DNA of 64,000 nucleotides from Anaspis maculata (taxonomy: Eukaryota; Arthropoda; Insecta; Coleoptera; Scraptiidae), in contig OX421967.1 in NCBI GenBank assembly GCA_949128115.1, positions 26,304,635 through 26,368,634 of the forward strand, given 5' to 3'. The notes under the pieces are model-generated. The model was not told the origin of the DNA, made no database searches, and saw only the letters and a program-made list of their open reading frames with translations. Each line of letters opens with the position of its first letter. The first letter of the stretch is position 1. Below, piece after piece: positions 1-13,215 of this stretch. Position numbers and translations under genes: made by a program.

Positions 1-37
1 AAGTTTATTTTTGTTAAAAAAAATGTAAGGTACTTAC

Positions 38-145
38 CACCCACACCATGCTAAGATCACTTGATGGTGATGCCTGTAGCAAAAACATTTTTGCAAAAGT
101 CAACAAAACTAGTTTACACAATACAGTAGTAGATAAACCGCACAT
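38..145 (-). CDS. Histidine acid phosphatase, exon 1 only (gene runs off the left edge)
   Basis: First coding exon of a secreted histidine acid phosphatase. The ATG is at 145-143. The exon encodes 36 residues with a hydrophobic signal-peptide core (VLCKLVLL) and ends LSMVWV, followed by a perfect GTAAGT donor (37-32). It is paralogous to exon 1 of the complete gene at 14034-18848: both contain VLCKLVLL, a SPxSSD segment and the end DLSMVWV, and both stop in phase 0 just before the expected RHGxRxP exon. The remaining exons must lie left of position 1 because the gene is on the minus strand. The enzyme would be secreted or lysosomal and hydrolyse phosphomonoesters. Assignment rests on homology to the neighbour, since no catalytic motif is inside the window. 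Confidence 0.75.
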
Positions 146-1403
146 CTTAACTGGTAGTAAATAATTATAGTTTTTCACTAGATTCGTAGATACTATTTTA
201 TAGCTAATATTGGCTAGATGTGCTTATTGATGAGGCTTTATATGGAAGACTCCTAAGAAGAATCCTACCACTTTGAGCTTTGAGTGTACACTGGTGTGGT
301 GTACACTGCAGCACTGCACAGTGCACATCGATGCAGGGCCGACAACTTGATATTTTCAACGTGTCATGTGGTTCTGACTACGTAAAAGCAGAGTGGAGGG
401 GATCAAACGCTGGGCGCTTTCCGCGACAAGCAGGCAACCATCCATACAATTTGACATTTTCTGGAAAAGCAATAGAACTTTTTTGCAGGTCATTCATCAG
501 GTAGATATTTTAGTTCGTGAAGTTTTGACATCATGCATTAATTTTTGTGTTTTTTCCTATGTTTTTTATATCCATTAGATAAAAAAATGATAACTTGGGA
601 TAAAAAATACACGTCCTTTCTTCAGTTTTGATGTTACGCGGAAATAAACACAAAAAATCTACAGAAGGGATGTTAAATATGAAGAGCTAACATTTCCCGG
701 TTGACCTGTGGACGATTTAATTTTTGCTCTTGTTTTTTCAGAAGAATTGCAAAAAACTGAAACTGAAATGACTGGTGATGGATATCGAATGGTGATTTAT
801 TTCATCCTATTGTGTTATACTTCAGTAATAATTGTATAGCAACGAGTAGGCAATATTCAGCGGCGTGACATGCGTTGTAGGTTCTCAAGCAAATGTTCAG
901 CCAACGATTCAGCAGGCGAATATAGATGACAAAAAACTGCCAAGCACGTGTTGGTCACGTGCATTACTAGCAGAAAACTGTACTTTGCGTGTAGTTTTCC
1001 GAAAAAAGTATTTTATTTTGAAGGTATTGCAAAAATTCTATTTTTATTCTCTGAAGTCTGTAGAAACTCAACATCTTACACATATACTCTTCATTGTGGT
1101 ATTTTAGAAATCTGTGACTGTTTTCATTACTTTCCATTCATTGGTTTTGATTAGAGATGAGTACAAATTTTTCGCTGATTTGTAGGTTAGGAAACTGCAA
1201 CCTTAACTAACGTTTGTCAGAACAAAATCCACATAACGGCGTGTCAGTGCTAACACTGTAAAAACGTTTTGGTGGAACTGGCGGTGAATATTGTAGGTAT
1301 CAATATAAGTAGGTACTTAACGAGGTACTTAAATAATACAATCAAAATATTAGATCTCATTTCGCGATCAGCATATCCTCGCCAAACAGATTGGCGTTTT
1401 ATA
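146..1403. other. Intergenic, no gene seen
   Basis: Holds the 5' flank of the left acid phosphatase gene and then AT-rich sequence. Short open frames here lack family motifs, splice context or coding-like composition. Confidence 0.5.
236..242 (-). promoter_or_regulatory. TATA box of the left acid phosphatase gene
   Basis: On the minus strand the sequence reads TATAAAG, about 90 bp upstream of the ATG at 145. The right-hand paralog has TATAAAAAG at the same distance, and the flanks (GGAGTCTT before and GCCTCA after) are shared, so the promoter was copied with the gene. Confidence 0.55.
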
Positions 1404-2565
1404 GGCCATCCACAACGATGTTAAATTTAACGTAATGTTATCCGGCAGTGGTAATGTTAGCATTCAAAGCAATGAGTTTTCAAATGGTGACGTTCACAAT
1501 CATGTTAGTGGCAATGGTAAGCACGAGGGTAAGCATATTACCCATTGAAACTCGTTGCTTTGAAATGCATTACCATTGCCGATAACATTACGTTAACATT
1601 AACATCTTTGGCCCGTATTCATATCCCCCTTTTAGCGTTAGAAGCGGTTTTAAAGATGCGCCTCTAACATTTCCGTATTCATACGTGGTTTTAGCGCGCC
1701 TCTATCATCACTTTAAACAGGCGTCTCTAAAGTCGTCTTAAAAGGGGATGTTTAGAGACGCGTCTATTCATATGTCTCTTTTACGTGTCTTTAAGCGATT
1801 TTAGATGGTCTCACGCATGCGTCAAGTTAGATGGGATCCAAATGTGCCAACAGGCGTGTTTTGAGTCCATTTAACCTACAAGCTGTGCCGTGTGTTCTTG
1901 GGAAGTGTGACGAAAATCACATTTTCTTTCTAAAATATTGATTTAATTGAATTAATGAAGCATGCCGCCGAAATGCAGGAAGTGCGCAATGTTCTGGATG
2001 TCCCTTTCGGTCATACTCCTTTACTATTTACTGTACTCAAGGCGGGGACGACTTGCACAAAACAGTCGAAACAGGTGTTCACTTGTTAAGTTAACAGATC
2101 CAGGCCGCTATTCTTGAAAATGTGGAAGAAACTCCCTGAAAGTTTTTTGCGAGGTTTTATGCAATCCGCAGTACATCAATGTAGCAAGAGTTGCCAGCAC
2201 TTCCGTTTTGCCAGGCGGAGCTGCTCGGGGTAAATCACTAGACAAAGAAAACAGATCCAGCTGGGCCGTGATTGGTGTATGTATCTACTTTCTCGATCTA
2301 GTGATCTACCCGGAGCGGCTCCCGGCACAAAACGAAAGCCGCTTGGGCTTCTTGCCTACCTGCGTCCACCTTCGGATAGGTAGTTTTGAGTACATTTCAC
2401 AACGTTGCCAAATCAACACCCCCTTTAGTTAGATGGGCCCTAACAGGACGTAAAAGGTAGCATATGAATACGACCGCTTTTATCAGGTAGCCGAGCGCTT
2501 TTTGTTAGAGGCATGCTAAATGTGGCTTAAAAGTGGGATATGAATACGGGCCATTGTGGACAGGC
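1404..2565. mobile_element. TA-flanked palindromic MITE interrupted by a second element
   Basis: The left part (1404-1609) is a near-palindrome starting GGCCATCCACAACGATGTTA. The right terminus (ATTGTGGACAGGC, ending 2565) is separated from it by an inserted element at 1610-2552. TA dinucleotides flank both ends (1402-1403 and 2566-2567). An uninterrupted 204-bp relative sits at 31174-31377 and shows what the pre-insertion element looked like. No coding capacity. Confidence 0.8.
1610..2552. mobile_element. PIF/Harbinger-like non-autonomous element nested in the MITE
   Basis: Terminal inverted repeats GGCCCGTATTCATATCCC at the left and its near-complement (ending TGAATACGGGCC) at the right bound 943 bp. 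The flanks are TTT and ATT, consistent with a 3-bp target duplication that has one change. GGGCC-type ends with a 3-bp duplication are typical of PIF/Harbinger MITEs. Internal short palindromes are present (for example around 2215-2330), but no transposase frame was recognised. Confidence 0.7.
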
Positions 2566-2566
2566 T

Positions 2567-3631
2567 ATTACACAGATCGAACGGCTCCTCCACCAATTGT
2601 AAGGGTTTGTAGCTTATCCCCAAGTTGAAGTCTCCGGGTTTGTGGCTTATGCCCCAGTTGGCGCCTCGCATCAACTGTAACGAAACCGGACAAAACTTAC
2701 GTTATTGTACTTAAAATATACTTACCTAGTTCCATGAAATCACATCTCCTTCAGGTTCAAGTCCTACAGCCCCCTGACACTTTTTAAACCATAGATAATG
2801 CTTTTTGATGGTTATTGTAGACAGGCGCAAGTTTGGGTTCGAGACTACTCTACCCACTGGGTTTGTTTTTGCAATAGGCTACTTCGTTTGGGCAGGTGCG
2901 CATGCTTGAGGGTTCAAAGTTTCAAAAACTTTCGTACACCTGTCAGTTGAATGGCAACGCTGCATGCTCTGTCTAGCCGCCTGACCAACTACTGGTTCCT
3001 GGCTGTCACTTTTACACATACTGTAAATGCATCTCTTCGTAGCTTCTTTGAACTTCCTTCTCGGTACAGCCATTTTCAACATGTTGTATTCTTTCGCCAA
3101 AACATGATCAAATGAAATGTAGGTCAGGTAGAAACGAGGAGTGTGATCATAATTGTCACAAGTGACAGTTGGCGCCGATGTCTTGTTGTTTTGAGCGCTG
3201 TTGCCATTTTCGTTGTTCCTGAACTTCCACAAATAATCATTGAACATTATTTCAATGAAACATTTCCTTTGAATATAGAAAATGGCATCTAACATTCAAC
3301 CAAATCATTTGTGGAATTTTAGGTGCACTACAATATTTTTTAGTGTTAATTTTCAATATCGGTGTACGAACTATGAAATTCGCGCCAGACATGTGCACTC
3401 AAAAAAACCGAAACGAAGGGACCTATTATTCAATCAGATTCTATTCTGACTCTGTTCCCGAATAAGGGACGCTTCGAACAAAAACTTGCTAACGTTTCTG
3501 GATACTCGCCGGTAAGTGTTGTGATGTCACAATAGATTTTTCAACATTATGCATGTTCGTGAAGTGGGAAGTATGCGGCGGCAGTAACCCACAAACAATT
3601 CAAGTGTTGAGAGACAACATTTTCGCTCATA
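2567..3631. other. Intergenic, one unrecognised minus-strand ORF
   Basis: A 138-codon open frame on the minus strand (2879-3295) has no motif I recognise, no signal peptide and no clear splice context. It is probably fortuitous or a repeat remnant. The rest is non-coding. Confidence 0.3.
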
Positions 3632-6600
3632 CAGGTGTCCCAGTTGAAAAAAAAACAGCGCGATTATTTCAGAAAATATCAAGGCAAAAAAAAAATTCAA
3701 TTTGGGGCAAGCCTGACCCTTTATAGTCCAGGACCGATTTGAAATGAGGTAGACATCTTTGATATAAAGCTGAGTTTTTGCAGAGACGTTCGGAAGCATG
3801 TTCTTATTTACCAAAAAAAGTCCCCAAGTGTCCCGTTGGCGCTAGCCGAGTTATGGGGTGGAAACCGCCCCTAAAAGTGACACGGTGCTGGTTTTTCTCA
3901 TTTTTCTGCCAAACGGTCACTTGCACGTAAAATAAGTATAGGACTCAAAATATTTCCTACTAAATTCTGCATCGAAAAGGTTCTATCAACCACATACCTA
4001 GGTTCCACCCAATTCGCGTAAACAGCGGTTGAAGTGGGGGGTAGTTTCAAGCGCGTCACGAGAAATTTTTGTAACGCTGTGTTTCAAGGTAGATATCTGA
4101 TAAATGACTGATCTGACAAAAAAACCGTTGTGAACGAAATTGCTCATCATCATGTTCTGCACACGATGCATGAGTTTTCAATCCCTTCGGAAATTTTTTT
4201 TTGGGTTATATCACGAAAAAGTGCCCTATATGCAATGTAGAAATTTCAAATAAATTGAAATTTCACAATCGCTTTTGGTCCTAAAAGGCCGCTCTTTGAC
4301 ACTGGTCATCACTGATATATTCTTAGTCAAATAAAAAAAGTCCCCGCCCGTCCTCCCCACATTAACCAAGTTTTGAGGGGGTAAACCACCCTCAAAGTGA
4401 CTTCCAACTGGTTTTTCTCAATTTTCGGCTGAACGGTTGCTCAAATGCAAAATTGGTAGGTGACCAAAAATATTTCTGAGTAAATTTTGCATCGAAAAGG
4501 TCGTATACACTATTCAGCCAACTTCCACCCAGCTCTTGCAATCACCGTTCGAAGTTCTACAAGTTCGAAGAGCGCGATTTAGACACCCGCTCCGACGCCG
4601 CTTAATAGCGGATATCTCAAAAACGGCTTGTTGTAGAATAAAAATGGAAGAGGTTTAATTTATGGGGCAAAATATGTTTCATGAGGTGCGGGTAATGATT
4701 TTTAGTTTTACGGATGATATGAATGAGTTTCAGCGGTTCCTAAATCGTCTCCCAAATAAGAAAAATCAAAAATTTCCTGGTTATGTGTCTGTTAAACACA
4801 GATTTTTTTGTAACTGATCAATATATAAATTTTAAATTGCCCATCGCTGAATTGGCAAAGAATTGTGCATCGAATGAAGTTTTGCTCATTTGGCTGGTCT
4901 TAACCTAAGCTGTGCAAAACACGTACAAAGTTTAGGGTAATTCCGAACACGCAGAGAAAAACTTGTATAACTCCGTCTATAGAAGCGTGTATCTCAAAAC
5001 TGGCTGGTTTAACAGAAAAATGCACCAAAAAAAAATTGATAGAGTGGAGTGTCCTCTACAAGAGGCATATCTTGTTTTTCCTCTAATTCAAAAATTTCAT
5101 GAGCTACGCTCGTTTTTCATAAGAATCTCGAAGGAAATAGAGATTTCACGCTGGGTTTTGCATTTTGCCCTTTTACAATGAATTATATATAAACTGCTCA
5201 ACAATGAAAGTGTTACAAAGCAAAAATTCACCCAATTTTGAACCGCTGTAACTTTTGATTGGCACAAACGATTCTGATTCTGTTTCAAGTACTGAAGAGC
5301 CCAAACTTTTAGTCATCTTTCTTGTCAATATGAAATCCATAAAGCCCTTTATGAAACTTCAACAGGGTGATGAACAGAGCAGTGCACAATTGATGAAAGT
5401 TCAACATACCCCCGTTTCCGTTAAAAATTTTTTTCGGGGGTATCAACACCAAATTTATGAAGAATTATGTGTTCCCTCGAAACGGTTTTTGAATTTTCGG
5501 GATTCCAGTCGAAACAGCCAAAATGTGATTTTTTATTGTGAATACTGTATATTATTTCTGTAGCAACGCAAAAACATTAGAACTTTTCATATCAAGATGA
5601 CGCCACTTGGTAGGCTTGTTCACTGAACAATTCTGAGGAATTTGACTTGCAACACGTTCCTATTGTCTAGTGTAGGGGTGAAGAAAAACCCAATTGGCAG
5701 CGTACTTTTTGGTACTACTCCTAAAATTTGGATTTTTAGCATTGAAAAAAGGTTAATTTTCACTCTCTTTAGTCAACATGGGACTACGTCATTAGAATTG
5801 GATTAACCACATTTCCGCCATTTTGGAATGTTTTGCCTTTACCTCAAATTTCAGAACATAGGCATGTTTGGCATCATTTCTTGAAATGTTGGTCCCCAAA
5901 ATGGGACTCTGTCAAAAAGATCTGTCTATCTGTTTGTTTATTTGTCTATCTCTTTCCGAAAAAATATTTATAGAATTTTTAACCCCACCCCCCTTCTTCC
6001 TAAAATTCTCTGAGTGTCCAATTTAATATTCTTGACCTTTCAATTCTTTTCAATGCAGTCAACGTCATATTGCATAGCATCGGAAGAGATAATTTTCTGT
6101 GGGAAAAATGCCACCCAAATTTCACCCTTTCGCTCCCCCACCTCATCTCAAAAATCTAAAATGGCAATATCTACTTTGTGATATATCAAATTGAAGGAAA
6201 TTAAATTCTCTCCATGAACAAAATTTCTTCAAATTTTTTAAAACCCCCATTTTCCTCACAAAACACCCCAAATGTCTAATTTATTTGGAGAGGGGTTGAA
6301 AATTTCAAAAAAATTGTTTTCGGAGAGAGAATTCAATTCCCTTCAATTTGATGTATCACAAAGTAGGTGGTGCTTCGTTAAATTTTGAAGCTGAGGTGGG
6401 GGAGAGCAAAAGGGTCAATTTGGGTAGCACTTTTTCCACCGAAAATCCTTTTCTTCGATGTTTTCTATGATGACACTGACTGAATTAAAAACAATTGAGA
6501 GGTCCAGAATTAAAAAGAGGGCAGTCAGAGAATTTTTAGGGCGAAGGAAGGTGGGGATAAAAAGTTTGTGAATATTTTTTTCAGAAAGAAAATTTGATTC

Positions 6601-7201
6601 TCTTCAATTTGATGTATCGCAAGGTAGGTCATGTCATTTGAAATTTCAAAGTTGGGGTGAGTGGGGGCGAGGAGGCTCAAGATAGAAATTTGCCAATTTA
6701 TGTTTTAGATGTCCCCTTTGATATAAAAATCGACCTGTTTTTGCTCGAAGGAATATTCACTAGGAATCGGGAGTTATTGCAGGTGGATAGTTTTTAAATG
6801 ATCACCCGGTGCAGTATTCACAATAAAAAATCACATTTTGGCTGTTTCGACTGGAATCCCGAAAATTCAAAAACCGTTTCGAGGGAACACATCATTCTTC
6901 ATAAATTTGGTGTTAATACTCACAAAAAATTTTTTTGGCGAAAGCGGGGGTATGTTGAACTTTCATCAATTTTGCACTGCTCTGTTCATCACCCTGTAGA
7001 AAATTTATGAAAAGCTCTATGCATTTCATACTAATAAGCAAGATGGCCAAAAGATTGGGCTATTCAGTTCTTGAAACAAAATCAGAAACAGATGTGCCAA
7101 TCAAAAGTTATAGCGGTTCAAAATTGGGTTAATTTTTACACGGTTTTGCACACGATGCATGAGTTTTCAATCCCTTTGGAAATTTTTTTTTGGGTTATAT
7201 C

Positions 7202-7987
7202 CACGAACCTGTAGTATAGCTGGACTGCTAATTCCCCAGATTCCCCCAACAAATTATGACCCCTCCTCTGGAAGTCGCCATCTTATTATGCACTGGTACA
7301 TGACCGGTACCCAAAACGTTTGGTAGCGGCCTCGAGAGTGGCTTTCAATATTCAACGGAGCCGTTTTATGTATTGATGACTATGACTATATCCTCTATTT
7401 TATAAATATATGATTTTAGTGTATATTAATATAATTTTAAGGTAAATTTGTTACCGATCTATGGAGATTTGCAAGAGTTTACCGTTATTACATAGAACGT
7501 TTGAGGTTCACTGGAATAATTTTCGCTCGGTGACAGTCGGTGCTTGGCTGTCAGTGCCGCGCTATCTTGATCTGGGATAATATCTTGATTTCTGGTTTTG
7601 ATTTCTGCGACTTGTACCTATATACCGTTCACTTTTTATTTTCAGTAGAATGACTTTTTGTATCAAAAATAAAGTGACAAGATGGGGGGCTACGGCTACG
7701 GCTGATGGCACCTGCAAAGATTTGGATCGAAACTATCAGCGGCCGTCAGCCGTATCCTCCCAGCGCTCCTGCTTGTCACTTTATTTTTGCTCCAAAATGT
7801 CATTCTACTGAAAATAAAAAGTGAACAGGATATACCTAGGTAAACTCGTAGAATCAGACCGTTGCCGTGGCAGGTGATGCCAACCCTTAAAAACAAATAC
7901 CCAACGTCCACATAATCTCATGGCAGCGCCCGCCTGGCGTCATTTCCCCCTCTGTTATCATCAGTCCAGCTATATTACAGGTTCGTG
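7202..7987. mobile_element. hAT-like non-autonomous transposon with 8-bp TSD
   Basis: The ends CACGAACCTGTAGTATAGCT and its complement bound 786 bp. They are flanked by a perfect 8-bp target-site duplication GTTATATC (7194-7201 and 7988-7995), the hallmark of hAT transposition. The interior contains a second inverted repeat (about 7617-7660 against 7800-7840) and no transposase. The related copies of arm A at about 4200 and 12715 have the empty site, so this is a late insertion. Confidence 0.85.
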
Positions 7988-8974
7988 GTTATATCACGAA
8001 AAAGTGCTTTATATGCAATGTAGAAATTTCAAATAAATTGAAATTTCACAATCGCTTTTGGTCCTAAGAGGCCGCTCTTTGACACTGGTCATCACTGATA
8101 TATTCTTAGTCAAATAAGAAAAGTCCCCGCCCGTCCTTCCCACATTAACCAAGTTTTGAGGGGGTAACCCACCCTTAAAGTGACTTCCAACTGGTTTTTC
8201 TCAATTTTCGGCTAAACGGTTGCTCAAATGCAAAATTGGTAGGTGACCAAAAATATTTCTGAGTAAATTTTGCATCGAAAAGGTCGTATACACTATTCAG
8301 CCAACTTCCACCCAGCCCTTGCAATCACCGTTCGAAGTTCTACAAGTTCGAAGAGTGCGATTTAGACACCCGCTCCGACGCCGCTTAATAGCGGATATCT
8401 CAAAAACGGCTTGTTGTAGAATAAAAATGGAGGAGGTTTAATTTATGGGGAAAAATATGTTTCATGAGGTGCGGGTAATGATTTTTGGTTTTACGGATGA
8501 TATGAATGAGTTTCAGCGGTTCCTAAATCGTCTCCCAAATAAGAAAAATCAAAAATTTCCTGGTTATGTGCCTGTTAAACACAGATTTTTTTGTAACTGA
8601 TCAATATATAAATTTTAAATTGCCCATCGCTGAATTGGCAAAGAATTGTGCATCGAATGAAGTTTTGCTCATTTGGCTGGTCTTAACCTAAGCTGTGCAA
8701 AACACGTACAAAGTTTAGGGTAATTCCGAACACGCAGAGAAAAACTTGTATAACTCCGTCTATAGAAGCGTGTATCTCAAAACTGGCTGGTTTAACAGAA
8801 AAATGCACCAAAAAAAAATTGATAGAGTGGAGTGTCCTCTACAAGAGGCATATCTTGTTTTTCCTCTAATTCAAAAATTTCATGAGCTACGCTCGTTTTT
8901 CATAAGAATCTCGAAGGAAATAGAGATTTCACGCTGGGTTTTGCATTTTGCCCTTTTACAATGAATTATATATA

Positions 8975-9764
8975 TTTAAAATGTCTAGAACAATAATTTC
9001 CATTAAGGGTATCACAAAAATGGTGACTAGCAATGAGATAATAATAATACTAATAATAATAATGATAGTAATGGTAACAACACAAATTTAAAAAAAAAAC
9101 TGGTTATCCCAAATCCACCGAGTACAGCAGCCGAAGGCTGTGGAAAAAGACGCCTTTGAATTGTCATAATAATAGTAATAATAATAAATTGACTTTATTT
9201 CCAGGCGGCATCCAGCACAGTGCTGCTCTTCCAGTGCTGCTAATAATAATAATAATGACAGTAATGGTAACAACACAAATTTAAAAAAAAAACTGGATTT
9301 CTCAAGTCCACCGAGGACAGCATCCATCAAGGCCGAGATCAAGGCTGTAAAAAACAACGTATTCGAACTGTCATATTGTACACTGATTTATCAAGAATAA
9401 GAACAATCATATTTGATTCGAAGGACAATGACGTAAACGTGTTATTGGAAAATTAGTGTAAAAGTAGGTACATCACTCATTCAGCATTCAGCACAGTGCT
9501 GGAAGAGCAGCACTGTGCTGGATGCCGCCTGGAAATAAAGTCAATTTATTATTATTACTATTATTATGACAATTCAAAGGCGTCTTTTTCCACAGCCTTC
9601 GGCTGCTGTACTCGGTGGATTTGGGATAACCAGTTTTTTTTTAAATTTGTGTTGTTACCATTACTATCATTATTATTATTAGTATTATTATTATCTCATT
9701 GCTAGTCACCATTTTTGTGATACCTTTAATGGAAATTATTGTTCTAGACATTTTAAATAAACTG
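8975..9764. mobile_element. Fold-back element with AAT-rich arms at the palindrome centre
   Basis: Left end ATTTAAAATGTCTAGAAC and right end GTTCTAGACATTTTAAAT are perfect inverted complements. The arms (about 8978-9235 and 9500-9762) continue as inverted copies that include (AAT)n runs and the shared CAGCACAGTGCTG palindrome. It sits where arm A would otherwise pass into block B, so it is an insertion near the symmetry axis of the larger structure. Confidence 0.75.
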
Positions 9765-12700
9765 CTCAACAATGAAAGTGTTACAAAGTAAAAATTAACC
9801 CAATTTTGAACCGCTATAACTTTTGATTGGCACATCTGTTTCTGATTTTGTTTCAAGAACTGAATAGCCCAATCTTTTGGCCATCTTGCTTATTAGTATG
9901 AAATGCATAGAGCTTTTCATAAATTTTCTACAGGGTGATGAACAGAGCAGTGCAAAATTGATGAAAGTTCAACATACCCCCGCTTTCGCCAAAAATTTTT
10001 TTTGTGAGTATTAACACCAAATTTATGAAGAATGATGTGTTCCCTCGAAACGGTTTTTGAATTTTCGGGATTCCAGTCGAAACAGCCAAAATGTGATTTT
10101 TTATTGTGAATACTGCACCGGGTGATCATTTAAAAACTATCCACCTGCAATAACTCCCGATTCCTAGTGAATATTCCTTCGAGCAAAAACAGGTCGATTT
10201 TTATATCAAAGGGGACATCTAAAACATAAATTGGCAAATTTCTATCTTGAGCCTCCTCGCCCCCACTCACCCCAACTTTGAAATTTCAAATGACATGACC
10301 TACCTTGCGATACATCAAATTGAAGAGAATCAAATTTTCTTTCTGAAAAAAATATTCACAAACTTTTTATCCCCACCTTCCTTCGCCCTAAAAATTCTCT
10401 GACTGCCCTCTTTTTAATTCTGGACCTCTCAATTGTTTTTAATTCAGTCAGTGTCATCATAGAAAACATCGAAGAAAAGGATTTTCGGTGGAAAAAGTGC
10501 TACCCAAATTGACCCTTTTGCTCTCCCCCACCTCAGCTTCAAAATTTAACGAAGCACCACCTACTTTGTGATACATCAAATTGAAGGGAATTGAATTCTC
10601 TCTCCGAAAACAATTTTTTTGAAATTTTCAACCCCTCTCCAAATAAATTAGACATTTGGGGTGTTTTGTGAGGAAAATGGGGGTTTTAAAAAATTTGAAG
10701 AAATTTTGTTCATGGAGAGAATTTAATTTCCTTCAATTTGATATATCACAAAGTAGATATTGCCATTTTAGATTTTTGAGATGAGGTGGGGGAGCGAAAG
10801 GGTGAAATTTGGGTGGCATTTTTCCCACAGAAAATTATCTCTTCCGATGCTATGCAATATGACGTTGACTGCATTGAAAAGAATTGAAAGGTCAAGAATA
10901 TTAAATTGGACACTCAGAGAATTTTAGGAAGAAGGGGGGTGGGGTTAAAAATTCTATAAATATTTTTTCGGAAAGAGATAGACAAATAAACAAACAGATA
11001 GACAGATCTTTTTGACAGAGTCCCATTTTGGGGACCAACATTTCAAGAAATGATGCCAAACATGCCTATGTTCTGAAATTTGAGGTAAAGGCAAAACATT
11101 CCAAAATGGCGGAAATGTGGTTAATCCAATTCTAATGACGTAGTCCCATGTTGACTAAAGAGAGTGAAAATTAACCTTTTTTCAATGCTAAAAATCCAAA
11201 TTTTAGGAGTAGTACCAAAAAGTACGCTGCCAATTGGGTTTTTCTTCACCCCTACACTAGACAATAGGAACGTGTTGCAAGTCAAATTCCTCAGAATTGT
11301 TCAGTGAACAAGCCTACCAAGTGGCGTCATCTTGATATGAAAAGTTCTAATGTTTTTGCGTTGCTACAGAAATAATATACAGTATTCACAATAAAAAATC
11401 ACATTTTGGCTGTTTCGACTGGAATCCCGAAAATTCAAAAACCGTTTCGAGGGAACACATAATTCTTCATAAATTTGGTGTTGATACCCCCGAAAAAATT
11501 TTTTAACGGAAACGGGGGTATGTTGAACTTTCATCAATTGTGCACTGCTCTGTTCATCACCCTGTTGAAGTTTCATAAAGGGCTTTATGGATTTCATATT
11601 GACAAGAAAGATGACTAAAAGTTTGGGCTCTTCAGTACTTGAAACAGAATCAGAATCGTTTGTGCCAATCAAAAGTTACAGCGGTTCAAAATTGGGTGAA
11701 TTTTTGCTTTGTAACACTTTCATTGTTGAGCAGTTTATATATAATTCATTGTAAAAGGGCAAAATGCAAAACCCAGCGTGAAATCTCTATTTCCTTCGAG
11801 ATTCTTATGAAAAACGAGCGTAGCTCATGAAATTTTTGAATTAGAGGAAAAACAAGATATGCCTCTTGTAGAGGACACTCCACTCTATCAATTTTTTTTT
11901 GGTGCATTTTTCTGTTAAACCAGCCAGTTTTGAGATACACGCTTCTATAGACGGAGTTATACAAGTTTTTCTCTGCGTGTTCGGAATTACCCTAAACTTT
12001 GTACGTGTTTTGCACAGCTTAGGTTAAGACCAGCCAAATGAGCAAAACTTCATTCGATGCACAATTCTTTGCCAATTCAGCGATGGGCAATTTAAAATTT
12101 ATATATTGATCAGTTACAAAAAAATCTGTGTTTAACAGGCACATAACCAGGAAATTTTTGATTTTTCTTATTTGGGAGACGATTTAGGAACCGCTGAAAC
12201 TCATTCATATCATCCGTAAAACCAAAAATCATTACCCGCACCTCATGAAACATATTTTTCCCCATAAATTAAACCTCCTCCATTTTTATTCTACAACAAG
12301 CCGTTTTTGAGATATCCGCTATTAAGCGGCGTCGGAGCGGGTGTCTAAATCGCACTCTTCGAACTTGTAGAACTTCGAACGGTGATTGCAAGGGCTGGGT
12401 GGAAGTTGGCTGAATAGTGTATACGACCTTTTCGATGCAAAATTTACTCAGAAATATTTTTGGTCACCTACCAATTTTGCATTTGAGCAACCGTTTAGCC
12501 GAAAATTGAGAAAAACCAGTTGGAAGTCACTTTAAGGGTGGGTTACCCCCTCAAAACTTGGTTAATGTGGGAAGGACGGGCGGGGACTTTTCTTATTTGA
12601 CTAAGAATATATCAGTGATGACCAGTGTCAAAGAGCGGCCTCTTAGGACCAAAAGCGATTGTGAAATTTCAATTTATTTGAAATTTCTACATTGCATATA

Positions 12701-13215
12701 GAGCACTTTTTCGTGATATAACCCAAAAAAATTTTTCCAAAGGGATTGAAAACTCATGCATCGTGTGCAAAACATGATGATGAGCAATTTCGTTCACAAC
12801 GGTTTTTTTGTCAGATCAGCCATTTATCAGATATCTACCTTGAAACACAGCGTTACATAAATTTCTCGTGACGCGCTTGAAACTACCCCCCACTTCAACC
12901 GCTGTTTACGCGAATTGGGTGGGACCTAGGCATGTGGTTGATAGAACCTTTTCGATGCAGAATTTAGTGGGGAATATTTTGAGTCCTATACTTATTTTAC
13001 GTGCAAGTGACCGTTTGGCAGAAAAATGAGAAAAACCAGCACCGTGTCACTTTTAGGGGCGGTTTTCACCCCATAACTTGGCTAGCGCCAACGGGACACT
13101 TGGGGACTTTTTTTTGGTGAATAAGAACATGCTTCCGAACGTCTCTGCAAAAACTCAGCTTTATATCAAAGATGTCTACCTCTACCATATAAAATTATCA
13201 AACGGTCCTGGACTA

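Noticed and set aside
2879..3295. 138-codon minus-strand ORF
   Set aside because: No recognisable domain, no clear acceptor/donor or promoter. Left as unassigned sequence.
4963..5563. Short ORFs with exact copies at 8746-8964, 11364-11672 and 11746-11964
   Set aside because: They repeat because the DNA is part of the large palindrome. Both strands of the same DNA are open and no family motif is present.
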